From the NCBI GenBank assembly GCA_000320545.1, contig ADNK01000002.1, forward strand, positions 62,001 through 126,000: a stretch of DNA of 64,000 bases. The letters are read 5' to 3'. Below the pieces are notes generated by a model that was not told where the DNA came from, ran no database searches, and saw nothing but the letters and a program-made list of their open reading frames with translations. The translations under genes were made by a program, and so were the position numbers. Shown one piece after another: positions 1 to 12,389 of this stretch (the stretch's first letter is position 1; each line of letters begins with the position of its first letter). Origin of the DNA: Bigelowiella natans CCMP2755. Taxonomy: Eukaryota; Cercozoa; Chlorarachniophyceae.

Positions 1-631
1 AAGAAGAGGCAGATGATATGGATTGGAGAATAATGAAGTATTCCAACAGGCTCTCAACGTATTCCTATTACCACTCAGACTATACTATTAATATGCTGTA
101 CTACTACGGTGAAACATGTTTAATGAAAATAAAGTGATGGTTATTCTCCACCGTCATAATTGATCGAGCGATTCTTTCATTCCTCTTCTTATTCCTCTTT
201 TAGGAAACAAGATGCAAAGGCTACAAAGGCGCTAAAACTAGAAGTAGTGCTTGCCACTATATAGATAATCAATAAGGATAACAACATAAACAACCATATT
301 TTTGGTATATAGGCTGAATTGAATAGGGCAAGAAAAGAGGCAAATACTTTGGTATGTAACTATCCCATTTCAGTATGTAATGGCTATACGATGAAGATTA
401 TATTTAATGATGATGATATTGATACAAAGTTGTTAGAAGGACAGTTAAGAACATATTTAATGATGATGATATTGATATACATTTGTTGTTGGAACGACAA
501 TTAAGTAATTACCTTTACTATGGACGATGATAGTAGTAGTAATATTCTACTTTTTAAGAAGAAGAAAAAGAAGAAGAACAAGAACAAGAGCATATATACT
601 ACTCAAATATAATTTTCCAATATGTGAATTG

Positions 632-670
<39 letters not shown>

Positions 671-3308
671 GCACACACATACGCACACACATTTATATAT
701 GCAATATACGTTCGTGGAGCACCGAAACTTGGTTATGATAATATTATCCATCATCATCCTCATAACCATCTCAAATTGTCGTAAAACTGCAGATTCGAAA
801 GCAAGCAATCTATGGAGGCATATCATATGACCAAAATCATCGTCTGGAAGAGCTGCAAAAATCAATTCCATTGAAAGAAGAACAACTTGAATGCTTTGTG
901 GCAGATCTAGAAGAGTCTATCGAGGTGTTTAACGTTTTTCAACGCACGCAACATACAACTAACTGCTACCGCAAATAGAGAAGATATTTGAGAAACATAG
1001 AGGGAAAGAGAAAGATTATTCCAACTTGCGAATAGTAATGTGCTACTGGTTACAGGGATGATGATGATGATGACAGCCCCTGCTCTATTCCTTTGTTATT
1101 TACACTGCAGCAGCAGCAAAATAAAATACCTTCAAAGATGTAAAGAGATGAAATGATTACATTCGTGCACAATGCAAGCATTTTTCTTATTTCCTATTCT
1201 TCTTCTTCTTCTTCTTCTTCTTCTTCTTCTTCAACTATTCCATGTTGATGCTATGATTGCCAATTTCTTGGTGAGATAAATTTATCAATTTAAAACCAGG
1301 CAAATCGCCATAAAAGAGAGAAAGAGAAATACAGAAAAGGCAAACAGAAGAAAAGGGGACAAGGAGATCTTGAGATGGAATCATCATCATCATCATCATC
1401 ACCAACCAAGGAGGTATCCTTCATTTACGGAGGACGAAAACAACAAAGAAATCGATGCGGCAGTACTGGTTGTTCTCCACCCTTGATATTCATTTTGAAA
1501 TTTGTGATTCCTCTATTACTCCTTATAGTATTATGCGGCTGGAATCATGGTTATATTTTTATTTTCTCTCTCTTTTCCAAGAATTTCTAGTGATACTCCT
1601 TCCTTCATTACATCTCAATCATTCATATATGATGACTCGATTTGTCATCATCAGTTGACCATCCTTTGTTGTTTTATTGTAATTTATATGATGATAACAG
1701 ATGATAGCGAGGAGAGTGGAAGTGGCAGTTGTAGCTCTTCCACAAGTACCAGCCATCAAATATACAAAAACCGCATGGAAAAGCAAATGATGATAAGAAA
1801 TCAATATTCTCGCAACTTAAACACAAGATACGAGGATGGACAAACAGATGACCAGGAATCAAAACAAGATTATAATAAGGGGTACTACTGCAAATTTACT
1901 ATTCAAAGCAGAATAATCAGAACCTTTGTAATTTTTGGTATTTATGGAGTGTTGTTTTCACTTATACAATGCTTGATTGGTATGGAAATATCCTAACGTG
2001 ATTTCTATAAATCAAGATTAATTTTTATAATATCACGGAGCAATCCTCACAATCAAATTTTGGTATTATGATCAGGAAGAAGCATGGTTTGAAGGAGAAT
2101 AAGCTTGATGATCTTATGGTAATGAAAAAAAGCTAGAAAGTGGTGTATACTCTCGTCGCTATGCATATATGATGATTGTAGTGTAAATTGCAAAGGTAAT
2201 TGACCCACTCATTCGTTCTATTGTGATCTTACTTGTTGCTTCTCCTAATGTTTCTTCTTGTTCTTCTTCTAGTATGAACGTGAGGTTTTAATATTTTTGG
2301 AGAAACAACTGAACGAATCGCTTACAATCGAAGCAGCAGCAGTTATGAAGGCGCAACAGGAGCAGCTCCTTTCTCCCTCTTCAACAACAAATTTACCAGC
2401 ATCAGCAGAAGTAGCTGCGGCCGCCATTCAATCAGCAGTACTTGATAATAATGATGATGATCATCACATAAACAATGAGGAGGAGAAGGAGGAGGAGGGC
2501 CACGACGTTGATCCTATAGATGCATATATGAATAAAATCATCGTTTCATCGCCAACGAAAGAATCACGGGGGGGTAGAACAGCAGGGACTAGAGCTAGAG
2601 GAGGCAGCAACAACACTTCTACCAACACAAACTTGTTGAAGAATATTTGGAAGCGATTGAATGACGTCAAAGATAAACTGAATCACACACGGAACTTACT
2701 CAAAACCATGTAGTAGTAGTAGTAGTAGTAGTAGTAATAGTAGTTATTGACGTCGTACTGAATAATAATGATCATGATGATGTCATGGTAGTTGTTGATG
2801 TTCTCTCACGTTGGAAATGCCATTAACATTCATCTTGATTGTTTTATCATACATAATTTGAGCATACGAGATTAAAATGGAGAAATTTTAGTATCATGGT
2901 TTTTCGATGAAGGTCCTTTCAGTCGCCATCTAGATGCATCAGTAGAGTGCTATTTGTGTTGGTTCTGAATAACCTCATCTTCCTCCTTCTATTTACATCC
3001 CCACCCCGTTACTACTATCAATCAGGGATCCTCTTGGCTTCTACTCTGAAGCACCAGAATTAACACGAAAGATTCGCATAAAAGCGGTTGGATTTGACTA
3101 CACAATAGAAGGCAAAACAGGAGGTGTGGATGAAAAGATGATGATGATGATGATGATGATGATAATGATGATTGCTTCCATAGCTGCTGCTGCTGCTGCT
3201 GCTACTGATTTTGAAACCAAATAGCAAATCAGCTGCAGTAGAGCGTGCACGAGGAATCATATTTAAGCATGAAAGAACATTAAGATAGAACCTATCAATC
3301 CCAATATA

Positions 3309-3343
<35 letters not shown>

Positions 3344-3924
3344 CGACGACCACGACGATGACATTGATTCTCTATTGTTATTTGTGAAATAGAAAATAAA
3401 GACAGAACCAACCCCCATGTTTCCACTGGATGATGCTCTGTTATCCTGCTGGTTTCATGCTGCTGCTGCTACTGCTGCTACAATTTGTATTCATGTCATC
3501 ATATATTATTATCACAACTACTACTACTACTGCTACTACTACTACTTCAGGAAATGGTGCCAACAGCAACGCCAACTTTATCGACGGCGATCACAGAGAT
3601 GATGATCATCATCATAGGAATGATGACTTGCTCGAATCGCACACCAACAGCTACGTGAATCGGTTTTGGAAAAGAAATAATCTTCTGCTGCAGCATTCAG
3701 AAATGAAACAAGTACCAGATGAAAATGATGAGAAGAAGGTGTTTATAATAGGCCTTTGCTCATTACTAAAAAATTGCATAATCACTAATTCTATGTATAT
3801 TTTTTTGCCTTGAGAGTGAAGAGTAATACATTGGTGCTAATTGAACAATGAATTCTTTTTCTTGAGAGAAAGAAGAGAGAGTGCAAGCAAGTAAGCAATA
3901 AAAATATATTATTTTGCAGTGGTT

Positions 3925-3981
<57 letters not shown>

Positions 3982-4024
3982 TGAGTGTGTGTGTGTGTTT
4001 GCGTTTGGTTCTAGGATCATCATT

Positions 4025-4059
<35 letters not shown>

Positions 4060-4862
4060 ATTTCACTGGATGCGATGATATCAGATCGTATCGGAGCAAC
4101 GTTTGCTATCACATCGATATTTAGAGCAAACTGAGGTTGTTGTTGTTGATGATGATGATGATGATGATGACGATGATGACGACGATGATATATGATGAGC
4201 TTTTGTCTATTTACATATTATATCAGTTGTTCAATTTTTGATGATGCTACAATGTACCACTTTAAATATGCTCCTTCTGCTTACCCTGCAAAATAAGGGG
4301 AAAGTAGAAGGGGGTGCGGGCTGAATATGGTTACAGCTGCCACGTAGTAACATTCAATGAAGAATATATATGCTGAGGAGAATGATAGTTGCATTTGTGC
4401 AAATAATGCCAATAATGATCATATTATTCACAGCAATTCAGTCATAAAACGCCCCTACCTACCCCCCTCTTGTTATTGATCAGTCGGCGCTGAGATTGTT
4501 CAGAGACTCTTCTATTGCTACTGCTACTAATCAAGCAGCTACTTTTGTAAACAATATTGACAATGAGAGACTCATGAGAAATCATCAGTTGCACGATCCA
4601 ATAAAAGATCACTTAAATTCGAGAAGAATAATAAGACTTAACAATGCTGCTGCTGCTTCCAAAGCTGGAGCCCACCAAAGGAATACAACTACAAGTCCCA
4701 CAGAAGGAGGAGGAGGAGGAGTGACCCTTGGCACACGAATCCAGCCAGAACAAATAGTAAATGATAACTATAATAATCAACAGGAGATCAAAGGCGGCCT
4801 TTATATTCCTAAAGTAGTAAAAATGATATTAATTAAATTAATGGAGCTGCTACTGTAAATAC

Positions 4863-4895
<33 letters not shown>

Positions 4896-5210
4896 ATTGA
4901 TAATGGTGGTGGTGATGATGATTTACACCGTTGTTGTTTTAGTTGAATGTAGTAGTATTTTGAGTGTTTATCTTCGTGCTTTGTCTATCGTTGACTAGGA
5001 GATGGTTGACAAATATGATCCTTATCCCACTGGAAATGATGATGATAATAATGATGACGGCAATGAAGGGGCTATTGTCGGAAGGACCAAGAATAACAAC
5101 AAAATGGTGGTAGTTAGTTAGTGAATCGGTGTTCAGCGGGGGAAATTTTTAACTCATTTGATGACTCCTCATACTGCTCCTATTTGCAAGATTCAAAATA
5201 ATATATGTGA

Positions 5211-5250
<40 letters not shown>

Positions 5251-5824
5251 TATTTACATATTAGACTGGTGGCGCTATTATCGATGACGACGATGATGAA
5301 CATGAGCAAGAAATGGACGAAGAACAACAGGTAGTAGCAGCTATCCTATCCTATAGCCCTGCTCGTGATAATGGTTGTGGTGGTAAACATAATTATGATG
5401 CTGTAAGTGAAAGATGATAGAGCGTATTTATCATCGTCATCATAATCATTATTGTCATTAGGAGCAGCTCAGGCAGCAAGTTGAACAAGAATTGGAGATT
5501 TTATCTCGCCCTTTCAGTAATCCCACGGAACGTGAAGAACAACAAAGTGATAATCTACCAAAAGCTGATTCTTCATATTTTAATGAGATGCCGAAGAAGA
5601 ATGAACAAAAGACTACTATGGGGATAGGGGCAGCAACAGCAGCGATACAAGGAAAGGCGTCGTCGATTGTGAGGGACAATAGAATTGCTGCAGCAGAAAT
5701 GAAGATGATGAAAATGGAGAAAGAGGAAGAAGAGGAAGAATCTGCATACCTGAAGGTAGTAGTTGTTGTAGTAGTTAGTGGCAGTCTAATCAATACTCGA
5801 TGATAATGATAATGATAATGATGA

Positions 5825-5855
<31 letters not shown>

Positions 5856-5972
5856 CGGAGTGACCATTTTAATTATAATAATTGTAGCAGCAACTTGTCA
5901 TGTTGTGATGATGTCGTAGTAGTAGTGGTGGTAGCTTAGAAGGTTGTTCTTCATCCTTTAGTAGGTAGCAGC

Positions 5973-6003
<31 letters not shown>

Positions 6004-6746
6004 AGAGGAGGAGGAGGAGGAGGAGGAGTGTCAAAAGAAGATTATTTTTATCAACAACTTATTACACCTTATTGTGGTAGTGTGTACCATACATATAGTG
6101 TTCTTTGTTGTCATATATTGTACTGACTAACATTTGTGGTCATTCATAATATTTTTAATTTTCTGTAGTTCAAATCAGAGTATGCAGAAGAAGATGCTTT
6201 ATTGAAAACGTGAGTAGCAACTATGTACTGTCGTTTTATCTATTGATTATTCGAAAAGCGATTAGAGTATTCCACGTTGTTTATTACAAGCACATGCAGT
6301 TGCCACTTGTTGCTATATCATCGCACAAGCATTCATCCTCATTTGTCACATGTTGTATATATAGCACTAAGTCCATATTTTGCTTCTGTTCTCTTCCATG
6401 CTGCTTAGGGAGATACAAACCCCGGAGGGACTCAAAGGATTGGGAATATCCAGCATCAAAGATATTTTGTATGATATAATAATAAGGCTGCTGCAACATT
6501 AACTTACTGTTCCAAATATTTCTATCTCATTGTAGGGGTATGAGGCTACAACCAAAGATTCAACTCAAAAGCATGCATAGGGAATTGTATGATCGAAGCC
6601 TAAGACCAGACAAGCATGTGTACAGGCATGGTTTAGAGGTCATTGAGAGATTGATATTAAATAAAGGAAGAAGAAGAAAAAAGCTGATATTCAACCTGTT
6701 TGTTGAATGTGCAATTACCTCATTGTTCTTGTATGTGCACAACTAG
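1..6746 (+). CDS. Unrecognised acidic coiled-coil protein, 3' part, multi-exon
   Basis: The left edge lies inside the gene, so its start is not visible. Exons with good GT-AG borders and matching phase are 3-about 96, 204-241, 313-351, 790-930, 2274-2711, 3025 onward, about 3549-3738, 4483-4820, 4999-5105, 5265-5330, 5461-5755, 6169-6210, 6408-6468 and 6536-6746 (stop). The section 900-2270 holds further exons (a Ser-rich one near 1375-1410, an acidic one near 1700-1870) whose joins I could not fix. The product is rich in Glu, Asp, Asn and Gln. It has helical coiled-coil stretches (RKQAIYGGISYDQNHRLEEL near 790) and basic C-terminal segments (IQTPEGLKGLGISSIKDIL followed by MRLQPKIQLKSMHRELY). 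No catalytic motif is visible and I do not recognise the family. A centrosomal, cytoskeletal or chromatin scaffold would fit, but that is only a guess. Introns carry many ATG and GTA triplet arrays. Confidence 0.6.
633..668. repeat. (CA)n microsatellite in an intron
   Basis: A run of CA dinucleotides, interrupted only at its right end by ATACG units, lies inside the intron between the exons ending at 351 and starting at 790 of the first gene. Confidence 0.95.
3930..3998. repeat. Compound (CT)n(GT)n microsatellite
   Basis: About 17 CT units run directly into about 17 GT units, followed after a short gap by a (CAT)n array at 4017-4059. All of it is intronic in the first gene. Confidence 0.95.
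5218..5247. repeat. (AT)n microsatellite in an intron
   Basis: An uninterrupted AT run about 30 bp long just upstream of the acceptor of the exon at 5265. Confidence 0.95.
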
Positions 6747-6989
6747 GACCAAGAAATATATGACCAAGTGTTTGCCAGGCCACGAAGATGATTGGAATGA
6801 TCAATACAGCGAAAGTTTGAATGCGGATGAACGCATGTGCTCTACCGATTCTCCATTCGAAATGACAATTTGTGTCACATTGTTAGCAGCACAATTTGCC
6901 CTGGTCCCTCGTTCTGAACATGTCATTCTGCCTGGAGCAATGATGAAATCTGGCATGCATAATTTTCTGTTTCAAATGTTCAAAATCTA

Positions 6990-8560
6990 GTGAACATGCA
7001 GATTGCTGGATGCATGTGCGCTGGGTTTCCTTGGCAATCTGATCTGTCTAGCTGTGTGCATTTTTCATTCGATTTTGATTGTCTAGTTGTGTGCTTTCTA
7101 GCTTTGCATCACCTAGTCATGCGTCAATGAAAAACGTTGCAGAGTGTTACACATAGCAAGGCACAACATGCTAGCATGCTGGCATGCAATTTCTCTTGCT
7201 GCACGCTTGAATTGTCCCAACGTGCATGTGCACACACAACAGGAAGGAGCTCAACTGATGTGCACACGTGCACAGACACACTTCACGTCTGGATGTGTGC
7301 AGCAACCAAGCAAGAGAACTGGAATGAGCTAGCCAGCACCAGAGTGGGGTGGATTGGTCAAGGAAAGTGGCTCGATGTGTCACAGGTGCCCCCAGCTAGC
7401 CTGGCATCGTTGATGATGGACATGCACACGCATGGTGAACAGTGCGAGCGTGCAACCGTCTGAACACGTGCCTGCACGTGATGTCCAGATCTGGAGTGAT
7501 GCTGTGGCATACCTGTCCAGCTAGCTAGCTGTGCCCAGCTAGCCAGTCTAGCAGTGCGGGCGTGCCAGCGTGCCACGCTGCACATTCCGATCCAGATTTG
7601 GTTGGACGGCTTGATCAGACCAGCTAGCCAAGCCAGCACGAGAGCACTGGAGCAGTGCACGTGTCAGCACGCACCAGCTAGCTAGCTAGCTAGCTGGCCA
7701 GGGCGCCTGCTGCTAGGAGTCACCCAGTCACGTTGCGCGTTGCGTTGACGTGTTCGGGCGCGACCACGTTGGCACGGAAGTGCACCCTGTGCACACGGAG
7801 ACTGCACACTGGCACAAGTGGTGTGTTTTGTTTCGCTTGACGCGAGCGCCAGAGCGTGCTGGCGTGCACCACTGAGTCCACCGCTGGACCTAGCTAGCTA
7901 GCCAGCTGGAGACCGCTCTGGCGCTCCAGTTTTGGTGCGCTGTGATGCAAAACGAACACGTTTGCTAGTTTGGTGGTTGTTCAGTTGTGACGTGCACGCC
8001 AGCTTTGGTCATGGTTCCATCGAGTTTCGCTGGTTCGGACGCCCGCAGCCTTGGCAGTTGCTTGTTTGCACTTTTTTTTTCCAAAATCTCCTCCAGAGCT
8101 GCAGCCATCGATTTCAAATCGTTCTTGCACACCCGTGTTGAGCAATGAACTCGAAGGTGCAAAAGTCTGACCGAAGTGCTCGATCAGCACGTCCTGCTTT
8201 TCCCACAGACCTGAAAGTTGTCTGAAAGTTCAACGCTGGAATGCCCCGGGTGAACGTGAATGGGTGAACGAATGAAGCTTTTTCAATGCACAAGAAAAAG
8301 AGAAATCTGGAAAGGAGATTGTCGCGATTGGTTGATCATGTTCCAAAGTTTCAAAGAACCCTTTCGATCATGCTCACCATCGAGGTGCAACTGAGATGGT
8401 CCCTGGGAGACACTTTCTGTGCTGCCTCAAATCAGCTCTGCATTTTCTTGAACAATTGCATAAATCCCGGGATTGAGAGAGATTTAATGGAAATACCATC
8501 AAGCTGACACCTCTTTCTGCTGCTTCTGTGCACACGCGTGTGAATCAATCTGCGGAACAA
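6990..8560. other. CTAG/TGCA-rich intergenic island 1
   Basis: This spacer separates the first gene from the kinase gene. It has no trinucleotide arrays. It is dense in GCTAGC, CTAGCTAG (runs at 7505-7530 and 7677-7696), CATG, TGCA and CACGTG. The word AGTCTAGCAGTG occurs at 7545-7556. Several overlapping open frames of 60-108 codons on both strands look like a by-product of low stop frequency, since none has recognisable domains or a splice structure like the neighbouring genes. No gene is called here. Confidence 0.75.
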
Positions 8561-8703
8561 GGGCGACGATTGTTCCTTCTTTGCGACATGATGATTGTGT
8601 TGTCGCAGAAGCAGGATGCACCATGATCTTTTTCACCAGCACAACTTTGGCAAATCTACCCCTACATAGACAGGCAGGGCAGACAGCCAGGCAGGCAGAA
8701 AAA

Positions 8704-10606
8704 ATGGGAAACGGTGTGCACCTTCGGAACAAGTACAAAAAGAAAGGGACCCTTGGAGCAGGGGCTTCTGCTAGGGTGTGGCTAGTTGAGGACAAGAAGA
8801 CGAAACACCTTCTCTACGCTGCAAAATCAATTCCAAAGGTGCACATAGGTGCATTACACATGATGTTCATTGTGAAGGATGTGTCAAACTGTGAAACTTG
8901 GTTAACCCAGGCAACCTTGAACAACGATGAACGAGATTTGGTTGAACAAGAAATTAAGATCCTAAAATCGATAAACCACAAGCACTGCTGCAAGCTCATA
9001 GAAGCATTTGAAAGTGAAAAGAAAATTTATATAATTCAGGTTTGTAGATCTAGAGATAGTTCTTTGTAAAATATATGTTGCTACATGGACACACTTATGA
9101 ATTTCTTTCCTATTTTAAAGGAATTAATGAGAGGTCCGACTCTCTTCGATAGATTCCTTCAAAGTTCTACCGAAGATATTACTGAATGGCATGTTGCTGC
9201 AGTTGTACAGAAAATTGCCAAGGCGTTGCACTACCTACACAGTAAGGTAGACGACTGACTGCAGATTTTGTATTACCTGCATTAATACTTTCTAACTCAG
9301 GGAATCATTCACCGAGACTTAAAACCCCAAAACATCATGTTTGCACTAGTAAGAATAAAATGTCACTTTCTTCTATATGGCATTGTGATCTGGGCAATAA
9401 CAATCGGTATTAATGTGCTTTTAGCCCTCCCACAAAGACCGTGCGATGAACTCACTAAAAATCCTTGACTTCGGGTATCATTTTGAGTACTTATCTTCCA
9501 GATTACTTCATGATGAAATCCTTGCGTGTTATATCAGATTTGCGAAGAAATTAACCAAAAAATTCACTCATTCCTCGCGAGGAACCCCCCAATATGTTGC
9601 TCCTGAGGTTGTTTTTAAGAACGATAAAAACAAAATCGAATACGGAACCGGGTAATTGCTTTATCTCTTTTATCTATCACTTTTCGGATGTACTAGAATT
9701 CACCACTTTCACAATTTGTCAGCTGTGATATGTGGTCACTTGGAGTGATCATCTATGAGCTCATGAGTGGAATCTCGCCATTTGAACGCAGAAATACACT
9801 TCCTGCCTTTTTTAAACATGTAAGAAACTTACATGATTCGATGGTTTTCTCTTAGTCATCCATATTAGGTAAGAAAAACAGAAATTCGATTCCCACGAAG
9901 ATATTGGGAGGGAACCTCAAAGGAGGTTCAGCAACTTGTGCTAGGCTTAATGGAAAAAGATCCGTCGAAAAGACTAACAGCTGAGGAGGTATAGTTGCAA
10001 TTGTGTTTACTAAGAAATGTAACATATTGCGTCAATCAAAGGTAATCAAGCATCCATGGGTTGCAAAACATTGTGAGGAATATGAAATCTCCATGACGTC
10101 TCGGCACACGAACAAATATCGCGAATTTAGCAGTAACAACAATCGGGGACGACAAGTCAAAGCCTTGGTGAGACCTTACTTCATAAAATTGTCATTTAAG
10201 TGTGCTTTCTTGCTTTCTTGTAGTCGATCTGCAGAGTTAAGCACTTGATAAATTTCTACGTATAATGTTGATCATGACACTCAAAACTCAAAACAGATCG
10301 CTGTCGATAAGTTTCGAAGAACTGCTAGGGATCTAATCCGTATAGGACGATGGGTAAATACGACCTCTACCATTCCTGCTAAATCACTTCTTCTTGATAA
10401 GGTGAATGATCCCCCCTTTTTTTATAAATACAATTTAGCGTGAGTCCGTAGACACGTTGCTGAAAGGGGTCACAGAGTCTGGACTTGATATAGATCTGAA
10501 AACAATCATCTTCAAAAATTTGGACGATGTTCGGCAATTTCTATGGCATAGCAACACTGCCCAAAGCACATCCTCCGGAGAGTACGATGATAGCGAGAAC
10601 ACCTAG
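8704..10606 (+). CDS. CAMK-type serine/threonine protein kinase, putatively N-myristoylated
   Basis: Eleven exons close in frame to 389 residues: 8704-8838, 8911-9039, 9121-9246, 9301-9348, 9425-9474, 9538-9651, 9723-9819, 9869-9988, 10042-10167, 10297-10353, 10439-10606. The kinase core is complete: a glycine-rich loop GTLGAGASARV (residues 15-25), the ATP-anchoring Lys41 in AAK, an alpha-C Glu near 59, HRDLKPQN (134-141), DFG (161-163), GTPQYVAPE (178-186), and a sub-domain ending in KHPW typical of CAMK kinases. The start MGNG places Gly at position 2, so membrane anchoring by myristoylation is likely (inference). I see no EF-hands, so this is not a canonical CDPK; the C-terminal ~100 residues are a helical tail of unknown role. 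The first intron (72 bp) is a multiple of three without stops, so retention would add 24 residues. An upstream in-frame ATG exists, but the MGN start fits the loop spacing better. Confidence 0.9.
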
Positions 10607-10699
10607 TTCCTAATCTTGAAAAAGGATCCCAATCTTAATTGGATGGAGTCACTCCATTCTATTTCAAAGAGTTTCCAAAGCTGTTTCATTGTTCTCATC

Positions 10700-12185
10700 A
10701 CGTCGTGTCAACATGTATAGCGCATATCATTCTCTTGAAAATCATTTCCTCAATTTTGCTTGACACAGCGCGACACATCTAGACATGCATGCATGAATGT
10801 CAAGTCAACACCGCGTGTGGGTTGTGTGAGTGCATCATTTTTCAATCTTCCATTTTTTTTCTGCACAGTGCACATCCGCATGCATCATCATGACAATCAC
10901 CAGCACCTTTAGACCTGTTTTAGCCCCGCTAGCTAGCTAGCCGCTAGCCCGATCGATCACTGCATTCTTGCATTGCAAACAAACATGGCATTCCAACTGT
11001 GACAAAAGCGCAAACGCACTAGCGCAGTGCTAGAGCAGAACGGCCGGTGTGCATGTGCGGCAAATTCAGCAGTCTGGCTAGCTGGCAGTCTAGCAGTCTA
11101 GCAGTGCCAGCTAGCCAGACTAGCAGAGCTAGCTAGCTCTAGAGCTAGCAGAGTGCAACACACACTGGCACTTTCGAATTGCTGGAGCAACAGCATGCAT
11201 TTGAAAGAATGTGCTTCACATCATTCATTCATTTCCTCATTCATTTGAGTCAGCACACCTGCTAGCCTGGACACTCCGATGCTCCTTTCAGGTTCCCTCC
11301 TTCCATGAACCAACCAGGTTGTCAAGTGTCACGCATAGGCGCCAGCACGCTGGCTAGCCAGCTAGCTGCTAGCTGGCACGCTAGCACGGGACGTCCAGAC
11401 GTGGCAACCAGTCCATTTCCCCAATGAGTGGATTCGTGGAGGAGTGTGGAAGAGTTGGCACACTTCATGGTGAAATGCCCACGTGCTCTGCCACAACGTT
11501 CACGTGTTCGCATTGTCTGGTTGTGCCAATTGAGTTGTGTGCACCTTGAACCTTGAACCTGAATCATTCGTTTGCTCATTTTTCAATCAAGAGCTCATCC
11601 ACACATCCTCCCCGTTGAACACTGAACATTGAACTGAGCATTGATGCAAAACAACGTGCGCAAGAACCACATGCTGCATGCCAGCATGGGCGCCTGCAAA
11701 CAAAAATCATTGCGAGGACAATGAACAATGAGAACAATGAGAACAATGATGAAAAACCACACTTCCAAAGTGTGACAAGACACTTGCAATGATGTGCGAA
11801 ATGCAGTGCCTCGAACTGGCTTCAGCTAGTCAGTGAGCACTGACTAGCAAACTAGCGGGATTCATGCAAATTGGCACGTACCAAACATTGAATGCATCAC
11901 AACTAGCAGCCAAATGACGACGACGCAAAGCATCCATCCTGAGCAGGAACTTCCTGACAGCTACGTCCACACGGAGATCAACGTTGGGGACAACCGAGGG
12001 GGCGCCGAGCAAGACTCTGGTCTTGACAGAGTCGGGGGCATCAAAAAATGAAGAGCAAGCAGGAGATGCAGGGCCGAGAGCTGCTCTGATGCCGGAGAAC
12101 AATTGAATTCTCACAGCATTCAAGTGAGCACAATGATGGATGAGGTGGTCAACACTTTGAACAAGCAAGCAGCTTGCCACAAAAG
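10700..12185. other. CTAG/TGCA-rich intergenic island 2
   Basis: Spacer between the kinase gene and the MyTH4-PH gene, with the same word usage as island 1. GCTAGCTAGC is at about 10928-10941, a cluster of TCTAGCAGT repeats at 11086-11145, the exact word AGTCTAGCAGTG at 11095-11106 and ATCTAGACATG near 10777. Its right part (about 11715-11825) is related to 63770-63885 at the far end of the window. No exon structure is seen. Confidence 0.75.
11715..11825 (+). repeat. Dispersed repeat copy related to 63770-63885
   Basis: Both copies have AACAATGA iterations, then TTCCAAA, a TG-rich stretch, ACAAGACA(C/T)TTGCA and (A/G)AA(A/C)GCAGTGCCTCGA, in the same order and strand, about 52 kb apart. Confidence 0.75.
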
Positions 12186-12389
12186 GAAAATTGATTCAAA
12201 AAATCATTTTGAATTTGCTGAAAAGTGTCCTGTATTTCTACTTGACGACACAAGATCCTGGTGAGAAAAAGTACAAAAACATTAAGAACAAGAATCAACA
12301 ACGGTCTTATTACCTACCGCCCTTGTTCTACTTCTGCAAGCTAGTAAAGGAGGAGGAGGAGGAATTACCTCTTGCTACAGCAGGGAAAG

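Noticed and set aside
7137-7660. Overlapping open frames of 60-108 codons on both strands in island 1
   Set aside because: They overlap one another on opposite strands, show no domain, and have none of the splice structure seen in true genes nearby.
11830-12180. 116-codon minus-strand frame upstream of the MyTH4-PH gene
   Set aside because: It lies in island sequence, has no recognisable motif, and its composition follows the island rather than the coding exons.
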